DNA of 64,000 nt from Opitutaceae bacterium. Its GTDB lineage: Bacteria; Verrucomicrobiota; Verrucomicrobiia; Opitutales; Opitutaceae. Below are positions 7,822 to 15,372 of this stretch, piece by piece. The position numbers and the translations under genes were made by a program. The stretch's first letter is position 1; each line of letters opens with the position of its first letter. Under the pieces are notes generated by a model. The model was not told where the DNA came from. It saw only the letters and a list, made by a program, of their open reading frames with translations, and did no database searches. The stretch spans positions 970,647-1,034,646 of the forward strand of contig JAEUHC010000019.1 of the NCBI GenBank assembly GCA_016794785.1, in the 5' to 3' direction.

Positions 7822-9642
7822 TCACTTTTTGGTCCAGTTATCCTTCAGCGATATCGTGCGGTTGAAGACGAGTTTGACGGGCGCGCTGTCCTTGGGGTCG
7901 AGGGCGAAGTAGCCGAGGCGTTCGAATTGGAAACGGTCGGCCGGGGTCGCGGCGGCGAGCGAGGTCTCGAGCTTGGCGGTGACGACTTCGAGCGAGTGCG
8001 GGTTGACCACTTTCAGGAAATCCTCCTCGGCGCCGGGCTCGGGCACGGTGAAGAGCCGGTCGTAGAGGCGCACCTCGGCGTCGAGGCACTGGGTGGCGCT
8101 GACCCAGTGGATGGTGCCCTTGACCTTGCGGTCCACATTCGGGCCGCCGGCGCGCGTGGTGAGATCGGCGGTGCAGCGGAGCTCGGTGATGGCGCCCGCG
8201 GCGTCCTTCACGATCTCGTCGAGCTTGATGATGCAGGCGTATTTCAGGCGGACCTCTCCGCCGGGCTTGAGGCGGAAATATTTCGGCGGCGGCACCTCGG
8301 CGAAGTCGTCGCTCTCGATGAAGACCTCGCGGGTCAGGGCGATCTGCCGGGTGGTGGGTTTTTCGTTCTGCGGATCGTTGGTGGCCTCGCAGGTGAGGGT
8401 CTCGCCGGCGGGGATGTTAGTGAGGACGATCTTGATCGGCTTGAGGACGGCGAGGCGGCGCACGGCGAGGGCGTTGAGGTCCTGGCGGACGGCGTTCTCG
8501 AAGACGGCGACCTCGGTGACGGAATCGAACTTGGTGACGCCCACGCCCGTGACGAAGGCGCGGAGCGCGCTGGCGGTGATGCCGCGGCGGCGCAGGCCGG
8601 AGAGCGTGGGCATGCGCGGGTCGTCCCAGCCGGCGACGACCTTTTCGTTCACGAGCGTGAGGAGCTTACGCTTGGAGACGATCGTGTAGCCGAGGTGGAG
8701 CTTGGCGAATTCGTATTGGCGCGGGAGCGCGCGCGGCAGATCGAGGCTCGTCAGGATCCAATCGTAGAGCGGGCGATGCACCTCGAACTCGAGCGTGCAC
8801 ACGCTGTGCGTGACGCCCTCGAGGTAGTCGCTCAGGCAGTGGGCGAAATCGTAGAGCGGATAGATGCACCATTGGTCGCCCGCGTGGTGGTGCGGGACAT
8901 GGCGGATGCGGTAGAGCAGGGGATCGCGCAGCCAGACGTTGGGCGCGGCCATGTCGATTTTGGCGCGGAGGGAGCGGGCGCCGTTGGGGAATTCGCCGGC
9001 GCGCATGCGCGCGAAGAGGTCGAGGTTCTCGGCGACGGGGCGGTCGCGGAAAGGGGAGTTGCGGCCGGGCTTGTCGGGGGCGCCGCGGTAGGCGTCGGTC
9101 TCCTCGGGGGAGAGGTCGCAGACGTAGGCCTTGCCGCGCTTGATGAGTTCGACGGCATAGCCGTGGATTTGCTCGAAGTAGTCGCTGGCGAAGAAGGGCT
9201 CGGCGGAGCCTTTTTCGAGCTGCGTGCTGAGAGCGGAGGGATCGACCGGGCCGAGGTAGAAATCGGGCTGGCCGTTGCTCGTGATGGGGGCGGGATGGGC
9301 ACCCTTGACCTTGAAACCGAGGCAAGTGTCGGCCCAGCCGGCGATGAGCCACTGCACATCGGCCGTGATGGACTCGACGTATTCGATGTCCTCCTTGACG
9401 GGGTTGGTGTCGTCGAAGCGGAGGTTGCACTGGCCGGCGTGCTCGCGGGCGAGGCCGAAGTTGAGGCAGATGGACTTGGCGTGGCCGATGTGGAGGTAGC
9501 CGTTGGGCTCGGGCGGGAAGCGCGTGACGATCTTGGGATAGCGTTTTTCCGCGACGTGCTGGGCGACGATGTCGCGGATGAAATCGCTGGGCGCGGCGGG
9601 GGCCGCGGAGGCGGCGCCCGGATCGGTGGGCTCGACGGACAT
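7822..9642 (-). CDS. glnS: Glutaminyl-tRNA synthetase
   Basis: This class I synthetase of 606 residues attaches glutamine to tRNA-Gln in the cytoplasm. The ATP-binding HIGH motif is at residues 51-54 in RFPPEPNGYLHIGHAKS, and the KMSKS counterpart appears as VSKRK near residue 320. The FDDTNP and DWI blocks typical of the GlnRS/GluRS group are present (RFDDTNPVKEDIEYVES). The open frame continues upstream to 10203, but the ATG at 9642 is chosen because similarity starts shortly after it and the tRNA-Arg gene lies further up. The N-terminal 20 residues are Ala/Pro-rich. Confidence 0.95.
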   Translation of the reverse strand: MSVEPTDPGAASAAPAAPSDFIRDIVAQHVAEKRYPKIVTRFPPEPNGYLHIGHAKSICLNFGLAREHAGQCNLRFDDTNPVKEDIEYVESITADVQWLIAGWADTCLGFKVKGAHPAPITSNGQPDFYLGPVDPSALSTQLEKGSAEPFFASDYFEQIHGYAVELIKRGKAYVCDLSPEETDAYRGAPDKPGRNSPFRDRPVAENLDLFARMRAGEFPNGARSLRAKIDMAAPNVWLRDPLLYRIRHVPHHHAGDQWCIYPLYDFAHCLSDYLEGVTHSVCTLEFEVHRPLYDWILTSLDLPRALPRQYEFAKLHLGYTIVSKRKLLTLVNEKVVAGWDDPRMPTLSGLRRRGITASALRAFVTGVGVTKFDSVTEVAVFENAVRQDLNALAVRRLAVLKPIKIVLTNIPAGETLTCEATNDPQNEKPTTRQIALTREVFIESDDFAEVPPPKYFRLKPGGEVRLKYACIIKLDEIVKDAAGAITELRCTADLTTRAGGPNVDRKVKGTIHWVSATQCLDAEVRLYDRLFTVPEPGAEEDFLKVVNPHSLEVVTAKLETSLAAATPADRFQFERLGYFALDPKDSAPVKLVFNRTISLKDNWTKK

Positions 9643-9770
9643 AAGTCGCGACGTTGCGAAGCGCCCGGGCGCGAGGCAACGACGCAGTTGCGCCGGGACC
9701 GGATTCGCAGGTGCGTCGCGCCGAGGCTTGACGATCGCTGGGCCGCGTCGCTTCATCGCCGACCTGCGCC

Positions 9771-9845
9771 GCGAGCGTAGCACAATGGATAGTGTAGTGG
9801 CCTCCGAAGCCATTGATCCGGGTTCGACTCCCGGCGCTCGCACCA
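9771..9845 (+). tRNA. tRNA-Arg (anticodon CCG)
   Basis: A full cloverleaf can be drawn by hand: acceptor GCGAGCG with CGCTCGC, D arm GCAC with GTGT, anticodon arm GTGGC-CTCCGAA-GCCAT, T arm CCGGG-TTCGACT-CCCGG. Discriminator A and CCA are encoded. The loop CTCCGAA places CCG at positions 34-36, which reads CGG, arginine. Length is 75 with CCA. Confidence 0.95.
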
Positions 9846-9878
9846 TGGGCCGCCCGCCGAGCGCACCGCCAGCCCTGT

Positions 9879-10580
9879 TCAACCGGCGGGCCAGTAGCGC
9901 TGGAGGATTTCCTTGATCACCATTCCTCCGCCGCCGATCAGGAAGCTGAAATAGACGATGGTCACCAGGTTGGTCAAATGACCGAGGAGAGTGCCGACGC
10001 CATCGCGCTGCATCAGGCCCAGGGAGAAGCACAGGAGGGCCAGCGCCGGCAGGGTGTTGCTGAACGGGATGAGACCGAAGGGTGCCATCAGCAGCAGCGC
10101 CGCGAGGATGAACGCCAAGTCGTTTATTTTTTCCACGACACGTCCCTCCACCAAGCCTGGGAGTCGGTGGGGTCGGCTGACCCGTTCCAAGCGTCGCACC
10201 CACCGCATCCCGCCTCTCAGGGCGCCACGGATGCGCTCGGAGGGCAACGGCCGGTCACGGACCCGCGCCGGCAGCCACAGCGGTTTGCCAGACAGGCGGC
10301 TAAGGCCGACCATCAGGATCGCCGCGCCAAAAACAGTGCTTACCCCCGGGATTGAGACGGGAATCAGGAAGACGAGGGTGAGCAGAACGGTCAGGACCAA
10401 CAGGCCGTTCTGCCCGAAGTGCAGAAGCATCCTCCCCAAGCTAATCTCGCCCGGCGGCAGCGATGCGATGGCGGACTCGATCTGGTCACCCAGCGGTATC
10501 TGAGACCCGGAAGATTGGTGGGAGGCATCCATCGGGGTCAGGACGGCGGGGATGGATATGTCAGAATAGTCACCCTCCAC
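9879..10580 (-). CDS. ExoD-family membrane protein
   Basis: The protein has 233 residues and matches the ExoD family (exopolysaccharide synthesis, first found in Rhizobium). Evidence is the SLGRMLLHFGQNGLLVLTVL segment, the Pro/Gly-rich IPVSIPGVSTVFGAAILMVG hairpin, and a second hydrophobic half (AFILAALLLMAPFGLIPFSNTLPALALL, then TIVYFSFLIGGGGMVIKEIL). Four or more membrane spans are likely. A second ATG at 10529 (MDASHQSS) could be the true start. The gene ends 33 bases from the tRNA-Arg gene, convergent with it. The molecular function of ExoD is not known. Confidence 0.85.
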   Translation of the reverse strand: MEGDYSDISIPAVLTPMDASHQSSGSQIPLGDQIESAIASLPPGEISLGRMLLHFGQNGLLVLTVLLTLVFLIPVSIPGVSTVFGAAILMVGLSRLSGKPLWLPARVRDRPLPSERIRGALRGGMRWVRRLERVSRPHRLPGLVEGRVVEKINDLAFILAALLLMAPFGLIPFSNTLPALALLCFSLGLMQRDGVGTLLGHLTNLVTIVYFSFLIGGGGMVIKEILQRYWPAG

Positions 10581-10734
10581 TCACAGGCTTAAGGCCTGCC
10601 TTCGCTTGCCGGGGAGATTGCAGCGCGGCAGGGCCGTTCGCTCGGCTTGAAAATGCAGGGGTGTCGACGGCAGGAAGCATGAGGCAGGACGACCTGTCGG
10701 CGCGCGATCGCACAGGAAAAGGGAATGGCGGGCC

Positions 10735-10890
10735 TCAGACGTCGGGCTTGGTCTTGCGCAGGCCGACGATGCGATCGCCCGGCTTCCACTGGTTGCGCTT
10801 GCGGAGGATCTCAAGGCGCTCGAAGCGCTTCAGGACGTTGCGTTTGACGACGAGGCCGGAGGGGCCTTGGAGGCTCTTATGCTGTGACAT
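10735..10890 (-). CDS. Small basic protein of Verrucomicrobia/Chlamydiae
   Basis: The peptide is 51 residues and strongly basic: MSQHKSLQGPSGLVVKRNVL, then KRFERLEILRKRNQWKPGD, ending LRKTKPDV. It matches the small basic protein family described for Verrucomicrobia and Chlamydiae (start MSQHKS, core KRNVLKRFER). The function is unknown; a ribosome or RNA link has been suggested only by its size and charge. The ATG at 10890 begins the conserved motif although the frame runs further upstream. It is a useful lineage marker for this window. The cutA homologue ends 29 bases upstream. Confidence 0.85.
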   Translation of the reverse strand: MSQHKSLQGPSGLVVKRNVLKRFERLEILRKRNQWKPGDRIVGLRKTKPDV

Positions 10891-10919
10891 GGCGGGTGAA
10901 GGACGACGGTTGCGACTGG

Positions 10920-11240
10920 TTAAAGGGTCGGAGAGTGTTCCGGCCCCGCGGCCCATGACAAGTATTTTTCCGCGACCCGTTCGGCGCGCACCGCGAGCCA
11001 CTCCGGAGTGTCGTAGGGATGGGCCGCCAGCACGTGGCGCTCAAGTTCCGCCAGCCGGGCGGGCAGGCACTTGAACGTTAGCCTAAACTCTTCGTTGCGC
11101 TCCACTTTGCCCGCCCAGCGATAGTGCGAGACGATGGGGCCCTCGACCTGCACGCAGGCGGCGAGCCCGGCGGCGACCGCTCCGGCGGCCAGCCGTTCGG
11201 CGTCGGCCCGGGAGGCAACGGTCGTCCACGCGATGAACAT
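10920..11240 (-). CDS. cutA: CutA-like divalent cation tolerance protein
   Basis: The protein has 106 residues, the normal CutA length. CutA forms trimers with a ferredoxin-like fold and is linked with copper tolerance, although its exact role is unclear. Landmarks are AERLAAGAVAAGLAACVQVE, IVSHYRWAGKVERNEEFRL and the late AAHPYDTPEWLAV. The ATG at 11240 is chosen because MFIAWTT begins the first strand. The frame continues 12 codons upstream without similarity. It is divergent from rpoZ and lies 29 bases before the small basic protein gene on the same strand. Confidence 0.88.
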   Translation of the reverse strand: MFIAWTTVASRADAERLAAGAVAAGLAACVQVEGPIVSHYRWAGKVERNEEFRLTFKCLPARLAELERHVLAAHPYDTPEWLAVRAERVAEKYLSWAAGPEHSPTL

Positions 11241-11352
11241 GCCGCGCAACGTCGGGCGCGGCGCGCAGCCGGGCAAGCCGGGAATTCGCTGTTGACGGGT
11301 TTCGGGGCGGGCGTTGGCCTTGCCGGTTCAAATTCCGCAGCCCTCGCCCAAC

Positions 11353-11550
11353 ATGAGAGACGAATACATCAAGGACGCACTCAAGGTCGTCAACGACCCC
11401 AACATCCTCATCAACGTGGTTTCCCGCCGCGTGAAGCAGCTCAAGCGCGGCAACCGCCCGCTGGTCGAGTCGCTGGAGAAGCTCTCCCCCGAGGACACCG
11501 CGCTGCGCGAAGTCATCGAGGGCAAGATCAGCCACGAGCTCGCCACCTGA
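11353..11550 (+). CDS. rpoZ: RNA polymerase omega subunit
   Basis: The 65-residue product matches bacterial omega: MRDEYIKDALKVVNDPNILI, then VVSRRVKQLKRGNRPLVES and EDTALREVIEGKI. Omega binds the beta-prime C-terminus and helps assembly of RNA polymerase. The ATG at 11353 fits the family start better than the in-frame codon at 11314. A strong intrinsic terminator follows 22 bases after the stop, so it seems to be transcribed as a single gene or as the end of a unit, separate from smpB. Confidence 0.88.
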   Translation: MRDEYIKDALKVVNDPNILINVVSRRVKQLKRGNRPLVESLEKLSPEDTALREVIEGKISHELAT

Positions 11551-11572
11551 GGCGCGGCCCCGGCCCACTTTG

Positions 11573-11612
11573 GCGGCTCCGTTCTGTGGCGCAGAACCGG
11601 GCCGCTTTTTTT
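11573..11612 (+). terminator. Intrinsic terminator after rpoZ
   Basis: Stem GCGGCTCCGTTCTG (11573-11586) pairs with CAGAACCGGGCCGC (11592-11605) with two mismatches, loop TGGCG, followed by seven T. It lies between rpoZ and smpB. Confidence 0.88.
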
Positions 11613-11644
11613 GTCCCCCGTCCCGTCCGTCACTTCGTTCTCCC

Positions 11645-12121
11645 ATGGCCGCGCAAAAAAAAGACGCCACTCGCTTTACCGAAATCCGGAATGCGAAGGC
11701 CCTGCGCGACTACTCGGTGGACGAGCGCTTCGAGGCCGGCATCCAGCTCCGCGGCACCGAGGTGAAGTCGATCCGCGCCGGCAAGGCGCAGATCAGCGAT
11801 GCGTTCGCCCGCGTCGAGAAAGGCGAGATCTGGCTGCACAACGCGCACATCGAGCAATACGCCTTCGGCAACATCCACAACCACGACGCCAAGCGGATCC
11901 GGAAACTCCTGCTCCACCGGCGGCACATCGAGAAAATCCGCATCGCGCTCGAGACCGGCGGCCGTGCGCTCGTGCCGCTGCGCATGTATTTCAAGGATGC
12001 GCTGGTGAAGGTCGAGGTCGCGCTCGCCACCGGCAAGAAGCAGTATGACCGCCGCGAGGACCTGAAGAAGCGCGTCGTCCAGCGCGAGATCGACCAGGCG
12101 ATGAAGTTGCGCCGGCGCTAG
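11645..12121 (+). CDS. smpB: SsrA-binding protein SmpB
   Basis: SmpB delivers tmRNA to stalled ribosomes in trans-translation. The 158-residue protein has the family landmarks: RNAKALRDYSVDERFEAGI, LRGTEVKSIRAGKAQISDAF, the WLHNAHIEQYAFGN block, KRIRKLLLHRRHIEKI and the basic tail KKQYDRREDLKKRVVQREID. The ATG at 11645 is chosen over upstream in-frame starts because the conserved part begins within ten residues. The gene follows the rpoZ terminator. No tmRNA gene is seen in the window. Confidence 0.94.
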   Translation: MAAQKKDATRFTEIRNAKALRDYSVDERFEAGIQLRGTEVKSIRAGKAQISDAFARVEKGEIWLHNAHIEQYAFGNIHNHDAKRIRKLLLHRRHIEKIRIALETGGRALVPLRMYFKDALVKVEVALATGKKQYDRREDLKKRVVQREIDQAMKLRRR

Positions 12122-12146
12122 GAGCAGACGGCCGGTTAGCGCGGTC

Positions 12147-12359
12147 TCAGGCCGGTCCAGTTTGCGCCGCGGTGCCGCCTTGCACCGAGCCCTGGGAGCG
12201 AACTGCCAACGGCCGGGCTTTGCCCCGCGTCCGGCACGCATCCGAGCAATATTTCACCTCAGCCCAGACGCGTTCCCATTTCTTGCGCCACACGAAGGGC
12301 CGGCCGCAGGCCACGCAGGCCTTGGCCGGCAGATCGGATTTCTTGCGCATTTTCGGCAT
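12147..12359 (-). CDS. DUF2256 zinc-ribbon-like protein
   Basis: The 70-residue protein matches DUF2256. It has two CxxC-type pairs in KACVACGRPFVWRKKWERVW and VKYCSDACR, which could hold one zinc ion. The C-terminal 25 residues are a low-complexity tail beyond the family core. The start ATG at 12359 is seven bases after the stop of the photolyase gene. DUF2256 genes are frequently next to, or fused with, cryptochrome/photolyase genes, so it probably works with its neighbour, though the partner role is unknown. Confidence 0.85.
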   Translation of the reverse strand: MPKMRKKSDLPAKACVACGRPFVWRKKWERVWAEVKYCSDACRTRGKARPLAVRSQGSVQGGTAAQTGPA

Positions 12360-12366
12360 CGCGGTT

Positions 12367-13962
12367 TCAGGTCGGCGAGGGCGCGGTCGCGCCGGGCGGT
12401 GCGCCGCCGTGATCTGCAATCGCCTGCGCGCGCGCCTGGATCGACGCGCGCTCGGCCGGCTTCAGCCGCGCGAGATTTTTCACCTGGAGCGCCATCCGCT
12501 GGTTCTTTGCGAGCAGCGGCTCGTGACGGAGCAGAAAATCCCAATACAGGGTCGTGAACGGGCACGCGTCCTCCCCGATCGATTTCGCCGGGTCATACCG
12601 GCAGCCCGCGCAGTAGTTGCTCATCCGCGCGATATATTTCCCGGTCGCGGCGTAGGGCTTCGAAGCCATGATCCCGCCGTCGCCATACTGCGACATCCCG
12701 AGTGTATTCGGCAGTTCCACCCACTCCACCGCGTCCACATAGACGGCCAGATACCACTCGTGGACGCGCTGCGGCTCCACTCCGAGCAGCAGCGCATAAA
12801 GCCCGGTCACCATCAGCCGCTGGATGTGGTGCGCATACCCGTGCGCCAGCGTCTGGCCGATGCTCTGGCGCAGGCAGTTCATCTCGCAGTCTCCGGTCCA
12901 GTAAAAGGCCGGCAGCTTCGCCTTCGCTCCCAGCGCATTCATCCCCGCGTAGCGCGGCATGTGGTGCCAGTAGATGCCGCGCACGTATTCCCGCCAGCCG
13001 AGGATTTGCCGGATGAAGCCCTCCGCGCTCGCGAGGTTGACGCGGCCCGCGCGATACGCGCGCTCCGCCTCCGCCACCACTTCGCGCGGGTTGATCAGCT
13101 TGAGGTTCAGCGCCGCCGCGAGCCGCGAATGAAAGAGCCACGGCTCGTCCGTCCACATCGCGTCCTGAAACTGCCCGAAGTTCGGCAGCCGGTGCTCGAT
13201 GAAATCCGCCAGCGTCGCCCGCGCGTCCTCCGGCGTCACCGGCCAGGCAAACTCCCTGAGCTCGCCCGGATGGCTCGCGAAGCGCTTCTCCACGAGCGCC
13301 AGCACCGCGCGCGTTGTTGCATCGGGCCCGCACAGGAGCGGCGGCCGCAGCTTCTCCGCCTGGGGGCCGCCTTTTTTGAAACTGCCGCGATTCTCCTGGT
13401 CGTAGTTCCAGGCGCCGCCCTCCGGTTCGCCCGCCGCATCGAGGAGCACGCGATGCCGGCGCCGGACTTCGCGGTAGAAAAATTCCATCCGCAGCTGCTT
13501 CCGGCCCTTGGCGTGCGCCGCAAAGTCCGCCCGCGTCTGGAAAAAATGCCTATCCACCCGCACTTCGAGCGGCCGCTCCGCGCGCCGCGCCAGCGCCGCC
13601 AGCGCCTCCTGCACGCGCCATTCCCCGGCCTCGGTCATCAGCAGTCGTTCCGGTTTCAACTCCGCCACGGCGCGCGCGAGCTCACCCTCCAAGGTCTGCG
13701 TGTTGCCTTTGTCATCTAGCTCGGTGTAGCGCACCCGGCGGCTGAGTTTCCTCTGCGCGTCGCGAAAATGCCGCATCGCCGCCAGAAAGACGGCGATCCG
13801 CGGCTTGCTGGTCCAGACGTGCTCCGATTCCTCCGCGACCTCCGCCATCCAGATCGCATCCTGCTTCGGGTCGAAGTCTTCGAGCGCCGTGGATCCCGCG
13901 TCGAGCTGATCGCCCAGCACGATTACCAAATGGCGCACGGTCGATGGGGCGGGCATGGTCAA
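12367..13962 (-). CDS. Fe-S bacterial cryptochrome/photolyase (PhrB/CryB type)
   Basis: The 531-residue protein belongs to the iron-sulfur bacterial cryptochrome and photolyase group (formerly DPRP), FAD enzymes that repair (6-4) photoproducts. The N-terminus HLVIVLGDQLDAGSTALEDF is the typical start. The four cluster cysteines are visible: one in CEMNCLRQ, two in NYCAGCRYDP and one in GEDACPF. The helical FAD domain holds GWREYVRGIYWHHMP and HHIQRLMVTGLYALL. An alternative ATG is at 13956. It forms a unit with the downstream DUF2256 gene. No light-dependent regulator is visible nearby. Confidence 0.92.
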   Translation of the reverse strand: MTMPAPSTVRHLVIVLGDQLDAGSTALEDFDPKQDAIWMAEVAEESEHVWTSKPRIAVFLAAMRHFRDAQRKLSRRVRYTELDDKGNTQTLEGELARAVAELKPERLLMTEAGEWRVQEALAALARRAERPLEVRVDRHFFQTRADFAAHAKGRKQLRMEFFYREVRRRHRVLLDAAGEPEGGAWNYDQENRGSFKKGGPQAEKLRPPLLCGPDATTRAVLALVEKRFASHPGELREFAWPVTPEDARATLADFIEHRLPNFGQFQDAMWTDEPWLFHSRLAAALNLKLINPREVVAEAERAYRAGRVNLASAEGFIRQILGWREYVRGIYWHHMPRYAGMNALGAKAKLPAFYWTGDCEMNCLRQSIGQTLAHGYAHHIQRLMVTGLYALLLGVEPQRVHEWYLAVYVDAVEWVELPNTLGMSQYGDGGIMASKPYAATGKYIARMSNYCAGCRYDPAKSIGEDACPFTTLYWDFLLRHEPLLAKNQRMALQVKNLARLKPAERASIQARAQAIADHGGAPPGATAPSPT

Positions 13963-14150
13963 CGGCGCGCGGCTCTTTCTCGGACGAGGCGCTCCCTGTG
14001 GTAAGTTCTGGTCACGCTTTTTCGGTCGCGATCAGAGGGCGGGAAAAAAGCCATCGGCCGAAGAAGCGCGCCTTGTTCTGCAGCGCAAGGGGCGAGTCGA
14101 GATTCATGGAGGCAGCAATACAGCCCTCCAGCGAGGATGCGGCTTTAACC

Positions 14151-14171
14151 GAAGGCACTTGCAGTGCCTTG
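14151..14171. repeat. Short inverted repeat downstream of lipoprotein gene
   Basis: AAGGCACTTGCAGTGCCTT folds into a tight hairpin 23 bases beyond the stop of the lipoprotein gene at 14194. There is no T tract, so a terminator role is only possible. The remaining 13963-14193 gap shows nothing else. Confidence 0.5.
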
Positions 14172-14193
14172 AGTGACGGGCATGAGGCAGGTT

Positions 14194-14931
14194 CTATTCC
14201 GTGTATTGCTCGGCCAGCAGCCGCGAGAGATCGCGGTAGCCCTGCGCCTTGAGGCCGTGGACCAAATCCTGATCGACGCTGCGCCGCGAGACGACGGTGC
14301 TGAGGCTGGAGTCGCTCGACGGTGGCGGCGCAAGCAACGCCCACTTTCCGCTCGCGACATCGACAATCACGGCCTTCAGGCGGATGCGCATGTGCTCACG
14401 TTCGTCAGGAATCACCTGGCCGACAATTGGCACCCAGGAGACGACGGAAGTGATTTTGTTTTTTCGCTCCGATTCCAGCACGCCCCAGTAGTAGACGATC
14501 TTGTCGTAGCCGCCGCGGGCGGCGACAAGGCGGAGCGCGCGGGCGTAGTCTGGCCCGGTGGCGGAACCGCGCACAGGCTTGCCTGAGAACCCTGCGACGG
14601 CGAAACGGGCACTCAGGGCTTCGAGCATTGGCGAGTCCGGGAAATCGGCACCCGATTGGATAAGCAGGACTTTGCTCGTGCGTCCGAGCCTCGCGGGGGC
14701 GTGGTCGCGTAGGGCGTTTTGGATTTCGGTCTCGGAGGTGCCGGCGTCGAGACTTGCGCCGATCACATCGAGTTCGGAGAGTTCGCCGGCATAATTGCCT
14801 GCCACCTTGCCGTAGCGGCCGGAGCCATAAGCGGCGTCGTAATCGGAATTGGAGATGGAGCGGGTGCCACAGCCGGTGAGGAACAACGCACCGAGTGAGA
14901 TCGCGAAGAGGAGGGGAGTTTTGGGATGCAT
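14194..14931 (-). CDS. Predicted lipoprotein of unknown function
   Basis: The 245-residue product starts MHPKTPLLFAISLGALFLTG and then Cys, a clean lipobox (FLTGC) for lipid attachment. The mature part includes SELDVIGASLDAGTSETEI, a possible Rossmann-like segment (KVLLIQSGADFPDSPMLEAL) and YDKIVYYWGVLESERKNKI, consistent with a small envelope protein. I do not recognise a named family. The open frame continues upstream through the purL-tail copy, but the ATG at 14931 that begins the signal peptide is the obvious start. No same-strand partner is close. Confidence 0.78.
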   Translation of the reverse strand: MHPKTPLLFAISLGALFLTGCGTRSISNSDYDAAYGSGRYGKVAGNYAGELSELDVIGASLDAGTSETEIQNALRDHAPARLGRTSKVLLIQSGADFPDSPMLEALSARFAVAGFSGKPVRGSATGPDYARALRLVAARGGYDKIVYYWGVLESERKNKITSVVSWVPIVGQVIPDEREHMRIRLKAVIVDVASGKWALLAPPPSSDSSLSTVVSRRSVDQDLVHGLKAQGYRDLSRLLAEQYTE

Positions 14932-14975
14932 CGCGGAAATCTTGGAGAACCCCGCGAGGTCGAAGTTCCTCGATT

Positions 14976-15060
14976 TTACCCCACCCACTGCCGCGCGTTG
15001 TAGAAGAGCTGCATCCACGGTGCGGCTTCGCCCCATGCACACGGGGACTAGCACAGCTCG
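14976..15060 (-). pseudogene. Orphan duplicate of the purL 3' end
   Basis: On the minus strand one frame reads SPCAWGEAAPWMQLFYNARQ, WVG and a TAA stop at 14976-14978. The real PurL ends SPREWGEDSPWMQLFYNARA, WAG and stop. By hand, about 60 of 75 bases agree, including a 24-base identical block. Upstream the copy is broken by TAG at 15048. It lies 325 bases beyond the true purL stop, on the other side of the small membrane gene. Confidence 0.85.
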
Positions 15061-15137
15061 TTTTTAGATGCTCTAAACCGCAGCCAAGCGGGTTTCACCC
15101 CATAGCGGTCGGTTCCGCGCGGGAGTATGCTCGCTGC

Positions 15138-15335
15138 ATGCCTCTCATAAATGTGGTTCTTACTTTGGTGGTCGTCGGCGTTGTTCTCTGGCTGATCAAC
15201 GCCTACATCCCGATGCAATCGACGATCAAAAGCATCCTCAACGTCGTCGTCGTGATCGCGGTCATCCTCTGGCTGCTCTACGGCTTTGGCGTCATCAGCG
15301 GCTCGGGCAGCGTGCATATGCCGGTAATAAAATGA
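15138..15335 (+). CDS. Thivi_2564-type small membrane protein
   Basis: The 65-residue protein has two hydrophobic helices, LINVVLTLVVVGVVLWLINA and ILNVVVVIAVILWLLYGFGV, joined by a short loop with YIPMQSTIK. This pattern (MPLINVVLTL start, LWLIN, YIPM, KxILNVVVVI) matches the small Thivi_2564 membrane family, whose function is unknown. The ATG at 15138 starts the family motif. It is flanked on one side by purL (convergent) and on the other by a stray purL tail. Confidence 0.8.
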   Translation: MPLINVVLTLVVVGVVLWLINAYIPMQSTIKSILNVVVVIAVILWLLYGFGVISGSGSVHMPVIK

Positions 15336-15372
15336 CGGTGCGGTGGAGACGGAAGCGCGCCGAGTGCGCGAT

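Noticed and set aside
7759..9780. A 673-codon plus-strand frame over glnS
   Set aside because: Gly/Glu/Val-rich shadow without motifs; glnS shows HIGH and VSKRK motifs.
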